DNA from: Gibbula magus | Lineage: Eukaryota; Mollusca; Gastropoda; Trochida; Trochidae | Reading direction: 5' to 3' | Assembly: GCA_936450465.1 (NCBI GenBank) | Contig: OW388301.1 | Location: 20,689,523-20,753,522, forward strand | Length of the DNA: 64,000 bases | In this document: positions 34,548-45,637 of the stretch, one piece after another | Layout: every line of letters starts with the position of its first letter | Numbering within the stretch: the stretch's first letter is position 1 | Translations under genes and position numbers: made by a program | Notes under the pieces: model-generated | What the model was told of the DNA's origin: nothing | Seen by the model: only the letters and a program-made list of their open reading frames with translations | The model's database searches: none

Positions 34548-36504
34548 GTGTTTTGGCCATAATGTTTGGTATTTAAGGGTTTTTTTAGAAATACAAAGTA
34601 GAAATCTAATTAATAAAGAATGTTTTCGACATGAATAATCTTCTTGTATTTAACTTTAGCAATATTATAGGATTAAATAGTTGCACCATTTATGTATAAT
34701 ATATTTAAATTTCAGAAGTTTTCCATGTCGCAAAAGAATGGTGATTGTTAGAATATGATCAGTTTTTGTTCTGTGCTTGATCAGAAAAACATTTGAAACA
34801 GATTTTCATACAACCACGAGCAACAATACAGGCACGCATTCACACTAAAGTGATCATGACGCTTCAGATGTAGCCTACGTGGTCACAGTGCGCAAATGAT
34901 TCGACCGGAAAAAGCGTGTTCTCATGAATGAAATTGACTCGAATCTCAATATCCAGGATCTTAAAAGACTTTCATATTGATCAATTATTGTTTCAACATA
35001 ATGCGGAGATCCCCATTAATTAGTTTTCAGAAAATATTTCAGCTTTCATTTTAAGGGAAATCATGTAGGTGTTTCTTTTGGCCGACAGTGTAGAGTAACG
35101 TTAACAGGGTATGAATTTGTTTTCGTTATAGATAAGAGGTTTGTTCAACATGCTAAACGTTTGGCATGCTTTGTTTGCAATAAAATTAGTTGGTACTAAA
35201 TTGGCTATGGGTGATCCATTTAACAATTTAAATAGCCGCTGGAGGTATCAGAAGTTGTATTTGATGATGTATAAAAAGGTCTTGCTCTACGGTTCGAGAT
35301 GTACAATTCTGTTGTTGAATTAACAGTTTGTATATAATTAAGTACACATGGGAGATGGACTTATTATTCTTATCAGACGTTAAGCAGGATTGCTTTAAAA
35401 TAAATAAATATAACATACTTAGACATAAAAAAAATCATCAGTCTGATTAAAATCGACCTTATTCCGAGGAATGAAATTGGCAAAATAATTTATCTGCCGG
35501 GATACGAACAGGTTCTGTATAGTACTCGCCACAAGGTCTGAGAACATCCCTTATAGGGACGTGTTCAGAACCAGTTTAGCGCAGCCAAAGCCCATTCAAA
35601 TAGTTGACCAATCACATCATAGTTTTAAACGGTTGCTTTTTTAAAAACATTCGGAACAGACGAAAGGATAGCTGTTTGGAGATATCTGCCCCTAGCTTCT
35701 CGCACCGAATGCTTTTGTTGGAGTTCTTGTGATTGGTTAACTGAATTGCGTCAGAATATGGGAGTCTACGCGCTGTTATCAGACGGTTTTGCGAGGAACC
35801 TCCGAACGATATGAGTTCCTATCCGGTAGAAGCAATATTTTGCAATTTTTATTCCTCGGAAAACCGTCGATTTTAATCAGACTGAAAAAAGCATTCAAAT
35901 AATTCTCCCGTTGTCAAGTTATCCTTGTTTTCCCTTGAATATTTGTTTATTTACCAATATCTCTCATAACTACTTATTCTGGAAATGTTTTGATGCAAAT
36001 ACCCAGAAAACCGTGGTAACACACGGGTATCAGTTCAAGAGTTGATGGTCAAAGTACACTAAGGAAACGAGTGTGATTTAATTTTCACCTGGACAAAAGA
36101 ACGAGAGTTATGCAAAAATTGCATAGTTTCGTAAAAGTGATATATATTTTCAGAAAGTATTCACCATTCTTTATTTTCAGCAGTCAGTTACATCCTCGCT
36201 ATCTATGAATGGAATTGGTATCTAACTCGCTTACGCTCTAACTGCAAATACCTAAGGTGCCACTCGTTTCATATATGTGTTATTCAACGGGAGTTGTTTA
36301 GTATCCTCTGTATATTACCTAGATGGCTTATTCATTTATATACATACAATATAAGTGTAAATCGGTATCGTTGGATGTACAATGTATAATGCATTTAATT
36401 AAAAGCTCACCAATAGTGAACTTCTTCATACATTGACAAATGTACCGAATGGTATCTTTAACAAAAGTGCCAGTACACCTTAAAGATATCAAAAGTAAGG
36501 TCTA
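34548..36504. other. Duplicated spacer with a private insertion, no gene
   Basis: Positions 34650-34950 and 36140-36500 match 12530-12810 and 12840-13165. The intervening 34951-36140 is absent from the first spacer and holds a CAGTCTG MITE plus AT-rich DNA with a 60-codon frame at 35141-35323 that I do not recognise. Confidence 0.5.
35439..35884. mobile_element. CAGTCTG MITE, independent insertion
   Basis: Ends CAGTCTGATTAAAATCGACC and CGATTTTAATCAGACTG. The flanks AAAAAATCAT (35429-35438) and AAAAAAGCAT (35885-35894) are a 10-bp duplication with one mismatch. This is an independent locus, confirming that the family duplicates 10 bp. Confidence 0.85.
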
Positions 36505-36776
36505 GTGAGTGATTTCAAGAGTATTAAACATATATCGCGGCTGCTAGTATTATGGCAAGGAGAAGCCCGCAAAGCCATGTTGCTATGCACTGTGGTGAAA
36601 CCTGCGAGCAGCGGCTCGAACTAGCGAACCATGGGTGGTACTACGCTGAAATTCAGTGTACCATTGCACCCAACCCTAACTGCGTGTTGAACAGTTCTGC
36701 AGACGAAGTTGCCGTGCCCCTGGGGGGATTCGAACCCTGGACCTCTTGATCCGAAGCCGAACGCGCTATCCCTCCC
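36505..36776 (-). mobile_element. tRNA-derived SINE, duplicated copy
   Basis: Same locus as 13170-13473. The A-box part of the head has been lost ('GAACGCGCTATCCCTCC' lacks the AACCACTG segment) and the tail is shortened. Confidence 0.8.
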
Positions 36777-36779
36777 CAA

Positions 36780-38104
36780 GGTATATTAAAGCAAGAGGAT
36801 TGGAAACAAAGAGTGCAATGTAAGATATATATTGTATCTTACCCATATGGGAAGAAAGACACAGGGTAATATATTTTCTGTAAGTCACACGGGAGTTACA
36901 CCTTTTCCTGGCTTTTGATTGGCTGCTACAGAAAATAAACTTTTTCATTGGTTGCCGGAACTACTTCATTCATCTTTTCAGTTCATTCACTATTTTTTAC
37001 ACTCAAACTCTCTTCTACACGAGAACAAGAGAACGTAACCAAATGTACATTTATTTTTTATTAGCGATAAAGACGTTTCTATTATATATCTACACACTTG
37101 TTGATAATATTTTAGAAAAACAAAAACATACTTTGTTAAATAAGGTAAGATAATTCGTCTGCTAATGAGTTGCCGATGTAAACAAACTTGGCGTCATCCG
37201 TATCGCCGATAAAAGTGAATGACCTCGTAAAGGTTGTTGGAAGCATATTGGGAAGAGTGGTCAATATTGTTCAGCCACTGAACAGCTTCAATGTTTATGT
37301 TGTAAGAAGTGAGCAAGGTGAGCTGCATGTGCCGAGATACCGCATTGACAAATATCCTGTCATGCAGTAGGCCTACTGCATACACGACTTCCGGTCGATT
37401 TCACTGAACAATATTCAAATGTTCGCGGTGTTCTTCACCTTGTGTTTCTTGTTAAAAAGTTGACAGTCAAATAAAACCACTGTCTGAGTTGATTTTAAAA
37501 ATTTGTTGTAGATTAAGAAAGAGGAGTTCGTTGTCTAGTCCTATATTTTCAATCTTGACGAAGTTGATAGTCTCGCAATGTGATGCGACTGTGACACGTA
37601 ACGTCTCGCCTTCAAATGGAACACCCGACTGTACCCCTCACATGGTTCGACAAATTACGTTTTAATTGCAATTATGAGTAAAAAAGGCAAGAAGTTAGGT
37701 TCAGTAAACCGATTTAGTGTACAATTACATGCATTTGTTTAAAAAGGTAGTGACGCGATGAAATTCCTGGAAATTTAGTCTCATCACACGCATAGGGATA
37801 CGGGGATTCCCCAACTACGGGTTTCCTTATAGAGGAACAGCTGATTTCTTTTTATGGATTTTTAGAATGAAAACGGATATGGGTAAGATAAACAATAACC
37901 AACTCGTGACGGGGAATGACAGATTATCTCGCGCAAGGCTCGGCAATTACGTAATTGATATGACTCGGGAAAGATAATCTGTCATTCCCCGTCACGAGTT
38001 AGTTATTGTCTAAATATGTGCATACTGATAGTGAAGTTCTCCATTCATGATAATGACATACCAAACATCGAAAAATATACATTTACACACATATGAAACA
38101 AATC
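36780..38104. other. Sequence private to the second spacer; one small unrecognised ORF
   Basis: Inserted between the SINE and the 'AGATACAATTATTC' segment relative to the first spacer. A plus-strand frame at about 37182-37370 encodes a compact basic peptide ('VNDLVKVVGSILGRVVNIV', 'FNVYVVRSEQGELHVPRYRI'), whose alternating hydrophobic pattern resembles a small beta-barrel (KOW/SH3-like) such as the tails of some transposon proteins. There is no ATG and no splice evidence. A hairpin at 37887-38010 is listed separately. Confidence 0.35.
37887..38010. repeat. Hairpin with about 40-bp arms
   Basis: The left arm 37887-37929 contains ACTCGTGACGGGGAATGACA; the right arm 37972-38010 is its near-perfect inverted copy; a 42-bp spacer separates them. 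It is probably a small foldback or MITE remnant; no TSD is recognised. Confidence 0.7.
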
Positions 38105-38550
38105 ACAGATACAATTATTCATTACCTACGAAGGCAATCATATCGAGGTTCATATTTTTCATATGATGCCCTTGGGCAAAATATCACTTGGTCGTGGTGA
38201 CGTGACGACATTAACAATGCTATGACGTCACGTTTAGTCTATGACGTTGCGTTCTAAATGATGTTGCCCGCCTACGATCGAAAGTGGAGTTTAGCTATTT
38301 TCATTAATATCATTTCTTCGGTCATAAACAATAGTATATCCGTGGCTACATCATAAACCCGTTGCCTGAATATCAAAATATCCCTCGCTCTCGCTCGGGA
38401 AAGACTAATATTCAAGCACTCGTGTCTTCAACATAGATGACACAGAGCATGCATGTAGCACTCATACAATATCCTCTATAGTTTTCATAGATTAAGTTCT
38501 TGGTAGATGTTGAATTTGAATTTGATTTCATCAACGTGCTCTAAACCAAG

Positions 38551-38832
38551 GTGAGGTGAGTTAGGGTTTAACGCCGCTTTCAAGAGTATTTCACTTAAAT
38601 TGCGGCTGCTAGTATTATGGCAGGGAGAAAGCCCGCAACGCCATGTGGCTATGTACTGCGGTGAAAACCTGCGAGCAGCGGCTGGAACTAGCGAACCATG
38701 GGTGGTACTGCGCTGAAATTCATTTTGCACCAAAACCTTACTGCGTGTAGAACAGTTCTCTACTGCAGACAAAGTTGCCGTGCCCCTGGCGGGATTCGAA
38801 CCATGTACCTGTTGATCCAAAGCCGAACGCGC
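38551..38832 (-). mobile_element. SINE, 5'-truncated, private to this spacer copy
   Basis: Tail GTGAGGTGAGTTAGGGTTTA at the left, head at the right ending 'GCCGAACGCGC' with the A-box missing. The flanks CTAAACCAAG and ATAAACCAAT form a target duplication of about 8 bp (TAAACCAA). The first spacer at about 13910 lacks it. Confidence 0.8.
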
Positions 38833-39047
38833 TATAAACCAATATTAAAATACTTTATACCAATGAGTTTCATAGCAATCTTAATTCTATTAGCATGGAT
38901 GTCCCCACTACCTCTGTACTCTATACCAACATTGTCTAACATTATGATATCTATAAAAACAAGTTTTTAAAAATGTATATGTGTTGCCTACATTTTGTAA
39001 TTGATCTGATAGAGTTTGAAAAATGATATTCTCCTGTGTCATTTTAA

Positions 39048-39370
39048 AGGGGCTGTAGCACGTTTTTTGCCAACTTTATTTTTTTAAATAACCCAATCAT
39101 AATTATAGTTTATGTCATTTATATTTACTTTAGAGGGTAAAACATCTTATTACACAAACAATTATCCGTAGTGGTAATAACGATGTTGCGTATAAAGTAA
39201 AGATTGCAATGCGGCCATTTTAATGTGAACACGTTTTATCATTTCGAATTACAAAAAACGTTCCCATGGTTTTACCGAACCATGTACACTCAATTTTAAC
39301 TTGATTTTCCGAAGAGAGAAGGGTGTTTTACTATTGGTGGCAATATTTCAAATACATTCCAGCGAATTAT
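39048..39370. mobile_element. TTAA MITE (GGGGCTGTAGCACG family), right end lost
   Basis: Orthologue of 14154-14496: TTAA and the AGGGGCTGTAGCACG left end are kept, but the sequence switches near 'CAGCGAATTATTTCAGC' and the right TIR is absent. Confidence 0.7.
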
Positions 39371-39994
39371 TTCAGCTTGAATGCATTAACAACCGGGATT
39401 GATTGACTGATCATAATTGACAAGAATAAAAAATAAAAATAAAAAAAAGGCTTTTATTTAGTCTAGGTAGACAGACTGAATTCGGAAATGAAAGTATATA
39501 ATAAATAGACATATAGATAATATATAAAAGCACATTGATGAAGATATAATAATTAAATTGCACAGACTAAGTTTAAGTCTATTTAATTACCTGAATATAT
39601 TTTTATTGTATTTTAACAATCAACAATCAAATTATATTGTCATTTCAAGCAATCAAACGTCGAATTGGATATGAAATCAGCATCTTAAGATAATAATAAG
39701 ATGAAGCTGTTTACTTCATATATGTCTTCCAAATGTCATAAACGTCTCATATTTATAACAAGTAAAGCGGCAGTAAAATGACTACCCGAACCGGAAGCGA
39801 CAAAACAACAACGTTATATATATACCTGTGGGAAAACCAGTCATTTCGATTTGAGAGGAAGGCGTAGTAGTCAAGTCAGGAAAGAAAGGTAAATATCTTA
39901 AATAGCAGGTAAATTATTATCTTATTTCACTATTACCGTTACATAAACATACACGCGTAGATTAAGTACAAAGTACAAACATCATGATATTATG

Positions 39995-40056
39995 TCGCCG
40001 CTAAAGGCTGCAATACTGCCGAAGCGGCGTTAAACAATAACTCACTCACTCACTCG
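39995..40056 (-). mobile_element. SINE 3'-tail fragment with target duplication
   Basis: A 62-bp piece ('TCGCCGCTAAAGGCTGC...AACTCACTCACTCACTCG') flanked by TGATATTATG on both sides (39985-39994, 40057-40066). The same tail type (forward) is at about 56371-56428. A tail-only insertion shows severe 5' truncation during retrotransposition. Confidence 0.8.
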
Positions 40057-40578
40057 TGATATTATGCTGTTTGGGAATCTGATTCTTTATATATATCACA
40101 TAAGCCTTTATCAAACTTGATGTGGATTATTGACATTGCTCAAATTGACTCATCATCCAACATCGGTGTTATCAACGATCGTGGATTATAGATATGATAT
40201 GGTTCATAATATGTTTATGCGATAGTAATTATACCCAGTATTTAGAATAAGTACTACCAAATCTATCCTAAAAAATGTTTTTAAATTATTATTGTAGTTT
40301 TTTTTTGTCGTTTTAACACCCTCAATTTTAACAGTTTGCCTTTCGTTGTTCTTAAAACAATATATTGTGCTGTATTTATATCAAAATTGAATTCATCTTG
40401 GTAAGGCTGAAACTGTTATTTGAGTTTATTTGAAGTAGAGTTATTAATTAACAATTAAAAACGACATATGCAGTTCAATGTCTGCGATCTGACATGTTCA
40501 AGTTTGCTGAGACGTCTGTTTGTATTCTCACTGTTATAGACCTTCACAAGTCTTCCGCCTGGAAAGAACGAATGCAGG

Positions 40579-42700
40579 CAGTATTGTTTGACATGTTCAT
40601 ACGAGTTGCCTCCCTTTGTTTAGCCATATAAGATAACAGACAGTTTGTTATAGAGGGTATAACCAACATATGACTGTATTGGCTAATAAGACCACGGATT
40701 GAAACAAATACGGTTCTGTCATTTTAAGACAACATGTATAATGAACACGTGTGTTCACAATAAACTTTCTTAAGTCACTAAGTGACATAATTTATCAATA
40801 CCATTTCTTTCTAATATTCTTAACAGCCTATGAGTCTATGAGCCTATGAGCCTATATATAGAACATCATACTTGTGCATTTGGATCGTTTGTATTGAACG
40901 AGAAGCTGTCATGGAAGCGGAGGAACAACGAGTTCGAAGAACGAGTTGTTCCTCCGCTTCCATGACAGCTTCGAGTTCAATAGAAACGATCCAAATTCAC
41001 AAGTATGATGTTCTATATTTATTATATACCCCTTTTTATTAGCAAATTGGTAAACAAATAAAGTTGAATAAATTTACTGGGACGACGTGCTGCGTATTGA
41101 TACACGGGCGGTTGCTTGACTAGCACGACTCACGATTTGATATCTTAATAATATCTTTATTTTCTCATTTGTCAGCCCAAAAGAGCTGTAAGTGAAATTT
41201 TCTTCAGTGTGGTAACATAATTAAACCATCAAATTTGCTTTATAATCATTTAATTACAAAGAACTGAAAATAAGAAACAACATTCAGGTTTCGTGCGTCG
41301 TGCTTCTTTCGAATGACGTAACCATGGTTATGACGTCACAATAGTAAACGGTTGTGACGTCACAGTGACGCAGCATCGCTAGCGAATCTTTCGGCAATGC
41401 TTTCGATTCCCCTTCTACTTTACCCTTTTCTGCCTTGTTAATGATAATTTGAGCAACATTGTCCCTGCTTGTGCTGTTAATAGTAGGCCAAATCCTTGCT
41501 GATACTTTAATCAACTGAACAAATACTAGCAGTATTATTAAAACATAAATTCCTGAGATTTAATTGGGTAAACATTGAAAAGTACGGAAAATTCCGAGAA
41601 GTGCCGAAGTTTAGAGAAAGTAGAACCGTCAGCCGTGCAATACGGAATTCACCGTGCAATACGGAAATCGACCACGGCAACCGTATTGCACCCCTGTATT
41701 ACTATCTTAAGTTTACATGGGTATATAATAAAAATGACAGATCATATAATTCGATAAGACTTGTTAAAGTGTCTGAAATAGATTTTGCAAATATGAAATT
41801 TGACTTACCGGTAATTTAGTGGGCTAAGATTTGTTCTCCTTTTAATCATCTAAACATAAATTTCACCTTATTTGCTGAAGTTCAAAGGTTATCATATTCA
41901 ACATTTTAAATTAGTTACATTGCATATTTCAAACTTTATTTGTTTTCGATTATTCCCATTATGATTGGTATTTCTACATTACTTTGCCCTCCGCTCTTCG
42001 TTTATCTGATGAGTTTATGTGTAGAGGAGCTTTAAATAAACTGTAACCTTTGGCTTCGGATAGTCAGTATAGTGAAACTATAGCATATCAATATGTAATC
42101 ACACGCAGAGTGTATATATTCCTGATAGATTAAATTAAATACAAATTTTAACTCCACAAAATAATTTTTTAAATCTTTAGTCGTTGGTAAAGTCCGGAAA
42201 AGAGTCTCGACATGACATGAATGTTATTTTTTGTTCATGTTGTAGTTCCAAATGAGATGTTAAGAGATTTTGGGTGTCATCACAGAGGCTTATAAAGTCG
42301 ATAACAGTGTAAGCATACGAAATCGACGATCCTGCCCTTATACTATAAAAAAAGTAACGGGATGTAATGTCTGTTTGAAATGATATATCAGAATGTTGTC
42401 ATCATATTATCATTCAATAGTATATACCACGTCAACGATAATACATTTTTCTTTAAAATATCCATCTAACATCAAATTCGAGCAGGTAATAACAAAGGGA
42501 TGGTTTTCAAAGCTTTAAATAGTAGCATATTGCTAACCCAATAAGAAATGTATAGAGCACCAGCTCGCGCAAACATTATAACATGACGGGACACTGCAAT
42601 TGACGTATAAGGTGACTTAGTATGGCTGCTTGGGTCGCTAAAACAAAAAACACAAGAAAATTCACATTATAGAAATGTTAAACACATTATAAAGTTATAT
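40579..42700. other. Spacer upstream of gene 3, no gene
   Basis: Homologous to 19991-21600 with an insertion of about 870 bp (about 40856-41730) that begins with a long hairpin. The frames at 41284-41514 and 41575-41819 lie in this insertion and show no domain. Confidence 0.5.
40856..41018. repeat. Long near-perfect hairpin, 74-bp arms
   Basis: Left arm 40856-40929, 15-bp loop, right arm 40945-41018. The arms contain GAAGCTGTCATGGAAGCGGA and its inverted copy and differ at only a few positions. It is absent from the first spacer near 20795. It may be a foldback/MITE terminus; a transcript would form a long double-stranded stem. Confidence 0.85.
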
Positions 42701-43240
42701 TGACAGACAGACAGACAATTTATTTGAGTCTCACCTCAACATAATAAATACAGGTAAAGTACAATACAATAAATATATGCATAAAACACCGAATTACAAT
42801 GTTGAGCCAATCTATACAGATTTATGAGAGACTAATAAACGTATAATATAAGAAACAAAAGGAATACTGGATATATAATACAACTATTTACAATATAAGT
42901 TAACCATATAAAAGGGCCTGTCGCCGTTTTAAAATAAGATAGCAGGTTTCGGCTGTATTAAAAGACACTTGTGGATTGGACAGTAAAAATATTAGCTTAT
43001 CAAAATCGTTAAACGACATAAACGTAGAAAATCCTTGACATTGTCTATCTCTTTCAATAGAATAAAGAGGACAGTGCAATAAAACATGGCGCTCATCTTC
43101 AATAAAAGCCTCACAATGAAACATGTTCTTTCCTGTAAAGGAGTACAATTATATCTTCCAGTTTCAACTCTTAGAGGAGCAACACCACATCTAAAAAGTG
43201 CTAAGGCACGCCTATAAGCGCGAGGCATTTGACATAGTAC
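42701..43240 (-). mobile_element. 5'-truncated LINE 3' end with (TCTG)n tail
   Basis: Two overlapping minus-strand frames (42900-43148 and 42992-43228) encode an ORF2 C terminus: 'RALALFRCGVAPLRVETGRY', then 'FIEDERHVLLHCPLYSIERD', the Cx..HxxxxC knuckle of non-LTR elements, separated by a frameshift. The 3' tail is a short TCTG array on the minus strand (GACAGACA at 42701-42716). It is a different subfamily from the other LINEs in the window. Confidence 0.75.
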
Positions 43241-43912
43241 TTTGAACGTCTAGGGAACTTCGTCGACGAGGGACGATGAATACGGCGATGTATTGAATAG
43301 ACGACTGACGACTGTTGTTTTGTTGGTCAACCATTTTTCTATATTTACGTGGGTTCCCGAGCCGGTGTTACAATCACAACTTGGAGTACACTACAGGGTC
43401 CTTCTCAAAACCCTGACGTGGAGACCCTCTCCAAGCTGTGTCCGACTCGGGGCGTTGATGGACTAAATCTACATAAGGCTGTGTTGGAGTCTAGCGCGCA
43501 GGGTGTAGACTGGTCAGCTAGCCCGGCTACAGCCTGGCCGAGCCTAACGGCTGTCCACCCGTCTCCGTTGCTGGTCAGTGCGAGTCTGTCGTGATAGCGT
43601 CTCGACTCATTGTAAATTGCATGCACAACAAAGAGATAGAACATTTAAATTTAGAAGTCGGGTGACCAGGCCAGACGGAAGGTTCTTTGTCCAGCGCTAA
43701 GTAGGAATCGATAAATGACCAACTGCCACGGAGGATTGGACATGCATTTGAAATTACATATAAACTTTATAAAGGAAATATGCGTACTTCTAAAACATTT
43801 CACATATATTTGAAATGAGGAAAATGTATGTAATTACGTCAGTAATTTACACTGTGTCAGTACATAAAATTGTGTAGCCACCTCGCACTCGCCGTCTCAT
43901 GCTCACCAGACG
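43241..43912. other. GC-richer intergenic segment, nothing recognised
   Basis: Positions 43350-43600 are unusually GC-rich with open frames on both strands (81 and 79 codons) but no recognisable domain; these look compositional. It is absent from the first spacer. Confidence 0.35.
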
Positions 43913-44186
43913 GTATCCTGCCAAAACGCAGAACTGCAAAACGCAGAACTGCTAAAACAACAACATTTATGGTTGGTTGCACACACCTGAACCCTCATAA
44001 TATAATGGAACGGCCCGATAGGAAATGAAATGAAGACAAAAATACAATTTGTTGTGTAAACATGTATTGTGCATGTTTTTTAATCATATGTTTCCATTGT
44101 TGGATTCTTTCATCATCTTGGATATTGATGTTGATGTATCTCTTCATCATATTAATAACGTACAATAACTTACAATAACATATTAA

Positions 44187-44677
44187 AGGTACATCCATTG
44201 TGTTGCTGGGGGTCAAATATGCCAAACGTTATAAATGGTCTTACTTTATCGGAAAGTACCAACTGTTACCGAAAACTACCATTTTGATGATACTCGACTT
44301 AGTATATTGACGATATGACGGTAAAAGTGTCGATTTCTGATCGAAAACCGGACAATGCACCGCGTGTGGCGCGCGCCAATGAGTCAAACGTAATTTTGGA
44401 ATCTTTTTTAAACCAGATAAAATAACAAATTTGGGTTGATAATGTTAAATAGGTCATATAACGACTGTGCATGTAAAAAGAACATGCACTTTCGGTTTCT
44501 GCACATGCATAATTGATGTTACTCGATTTTAATTTGAAACTAGTAATTATGATATATTTGGCGATTGGGGATGAATATGCAAGCTGAGTGAATTTGTTTG
44601 TATTGTAGGCAGCACATTTGGTGTGTTGGAACGTATTAAAGCCAAATAAAATTTTATGAAACACAATGGATGCACCT
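44187..44677. mobile_element. TTAA MITE nested in the Mutator-like element
   Basis: AGGTACATCCATTGTGTT TIRs, TTAA at 44183-44186 and 44678-44681. It is highly similar to 15080-15569, including internal words such as 'GATCGAAAACCGGACAATGC', so this family was active after the host element inserted. Confidence 0.9.
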
Positions 44678-44734
44678 TTAACAATAATTTACAACATTGC
44701 TTATCATTGTTCATTGTTCAATCTGTGCTTTCAT

Positions 44735-45238
44735 TCACATCTTCATCATCATGAGAGGTCCGACTGCATCCAGGAACTGCATTGGTGACTTCTCACCACG
44801 GCGAAGCTGATCTTTCAGACGAGACAGGCGCTGCTCCTTCTCTTTGTAGATTGCTTTCTTGGGTGGTGGAGCAGCTCCAAAGTTGATCTGGATGACCTTC
44901 GCCTTCTCTCCGTTTTCAATGTTCTTGATCAGTTCAATGAACCTGTAGACGTTGGGGTGTCTGTGCTGCAGTGTCTTGCCGATCCGGGAGTGAAACCCTT
45001 CAAGGTTGTTGTTGGTGCGGGGTCCTTGTGTTCCATGGTGGTTCCAGAGTCGGGGTGGGAACCTGGCATCGTCATCCACCCACGTCGCGACGATGTAGTC
45101 GTTGAAGGCATCAGCTTGTAGTACGTCTGGGCAGTGGTTCATAGCATCGAGCCACGCATCCTGGACCTGGAGCAGGGGAAGCAGCGGGAGACCTGCAGCT
45201 CGGCGAACCCACTTCCTAACGTTCATACTGTTGAACAT
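44735..45238 (-). pseudogene. MULE transposase C-terminal fragment
   Basis: An open frame of 167 codons. 'TNNNLEGFHSRIGKTLQHRH' followed by 'PNVYRFIELIKNIE' matches the conserved region after the MULE transposase core in animal FLYWCH/MULE-type proteins. Upstream, 'DYIVATWVDD' and 'RFPPRLWNHHG' are also typical. The DDE catalytic core is missing, so it is a fragment despite the intact frame and an ATG. It ends in a charged, Met-rich tail. Alternatively it is one exon of a spliced transposase gene, but the element is too short to hold the rest. Confidence 0.75.
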
Positions 45239-45637
45239 TGACCTGTTGATTCAGTGATCTGCTAATTTGACTGTGTCGCTCTACTCACTGTCAGAGTGGA
45301 CCAGTCCATTACTTAATTGAATAGGTGTGACCAGCCTGACAATGAACTTTTCATTTCTGCTAATTGGGATTCTGCGTTTTGCAGTTCTGCGTTTTGGCAG
45401 GTAACCCACCAGACGTCTGAATGTCTGTTGGACAAATCATGCATGCACGTGAAGCTCGGGACAAGGTGTGTTTGTTTAGTCATTCTCACATATGATGTGG
45501 TATATTAGATATGTACGTGTAATGTCAACACTAGCTCTTGCAAAACAATTTTTCTGGTTTCAATTTCATATGGGTGGAGCGATACTTATGACTAGGTGTA
45601 TATGATTACAGCTACTTTACTTTAGGTATGTGAAGGG

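Larger units (their letters stand above)
38105..40578. other. Duplicated spacer, second copy
   Basis: Matches 13490-16105. It lacks the TTAA MITE (empty at 39962-39965) and the CAGTCTG MITE/LINE (empty at about 40569-40578), and has its own SINE insertions at 38551 and 39995. No coding region. Confidence 0.65.
43913..45406. mobile_element. Mutator-like element with 9-bp TSD and transposase fragment
   Basis: The TIRs contain CCTGCCAAAACGCAGAACTG and its exact inverted copy, and include a direct repeat of AAAACGCAGAACTGC. Both sides carry CACCAGACG (43904-43912 and 45407-45415), a 9-bp duplication. The interior holds a Mutator-type transposase fragment (44735-45238, minus strand) and a later TTAA MITE. 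The first spacer at about 21935-21955 lacks the element. Confidence 0.85.

Noticed and set aside
43349..43644. Overlapping 81- and 79-codon frames on opposite strands
   Set aside because: Open because of local GC content; no domain, no splice or start context.
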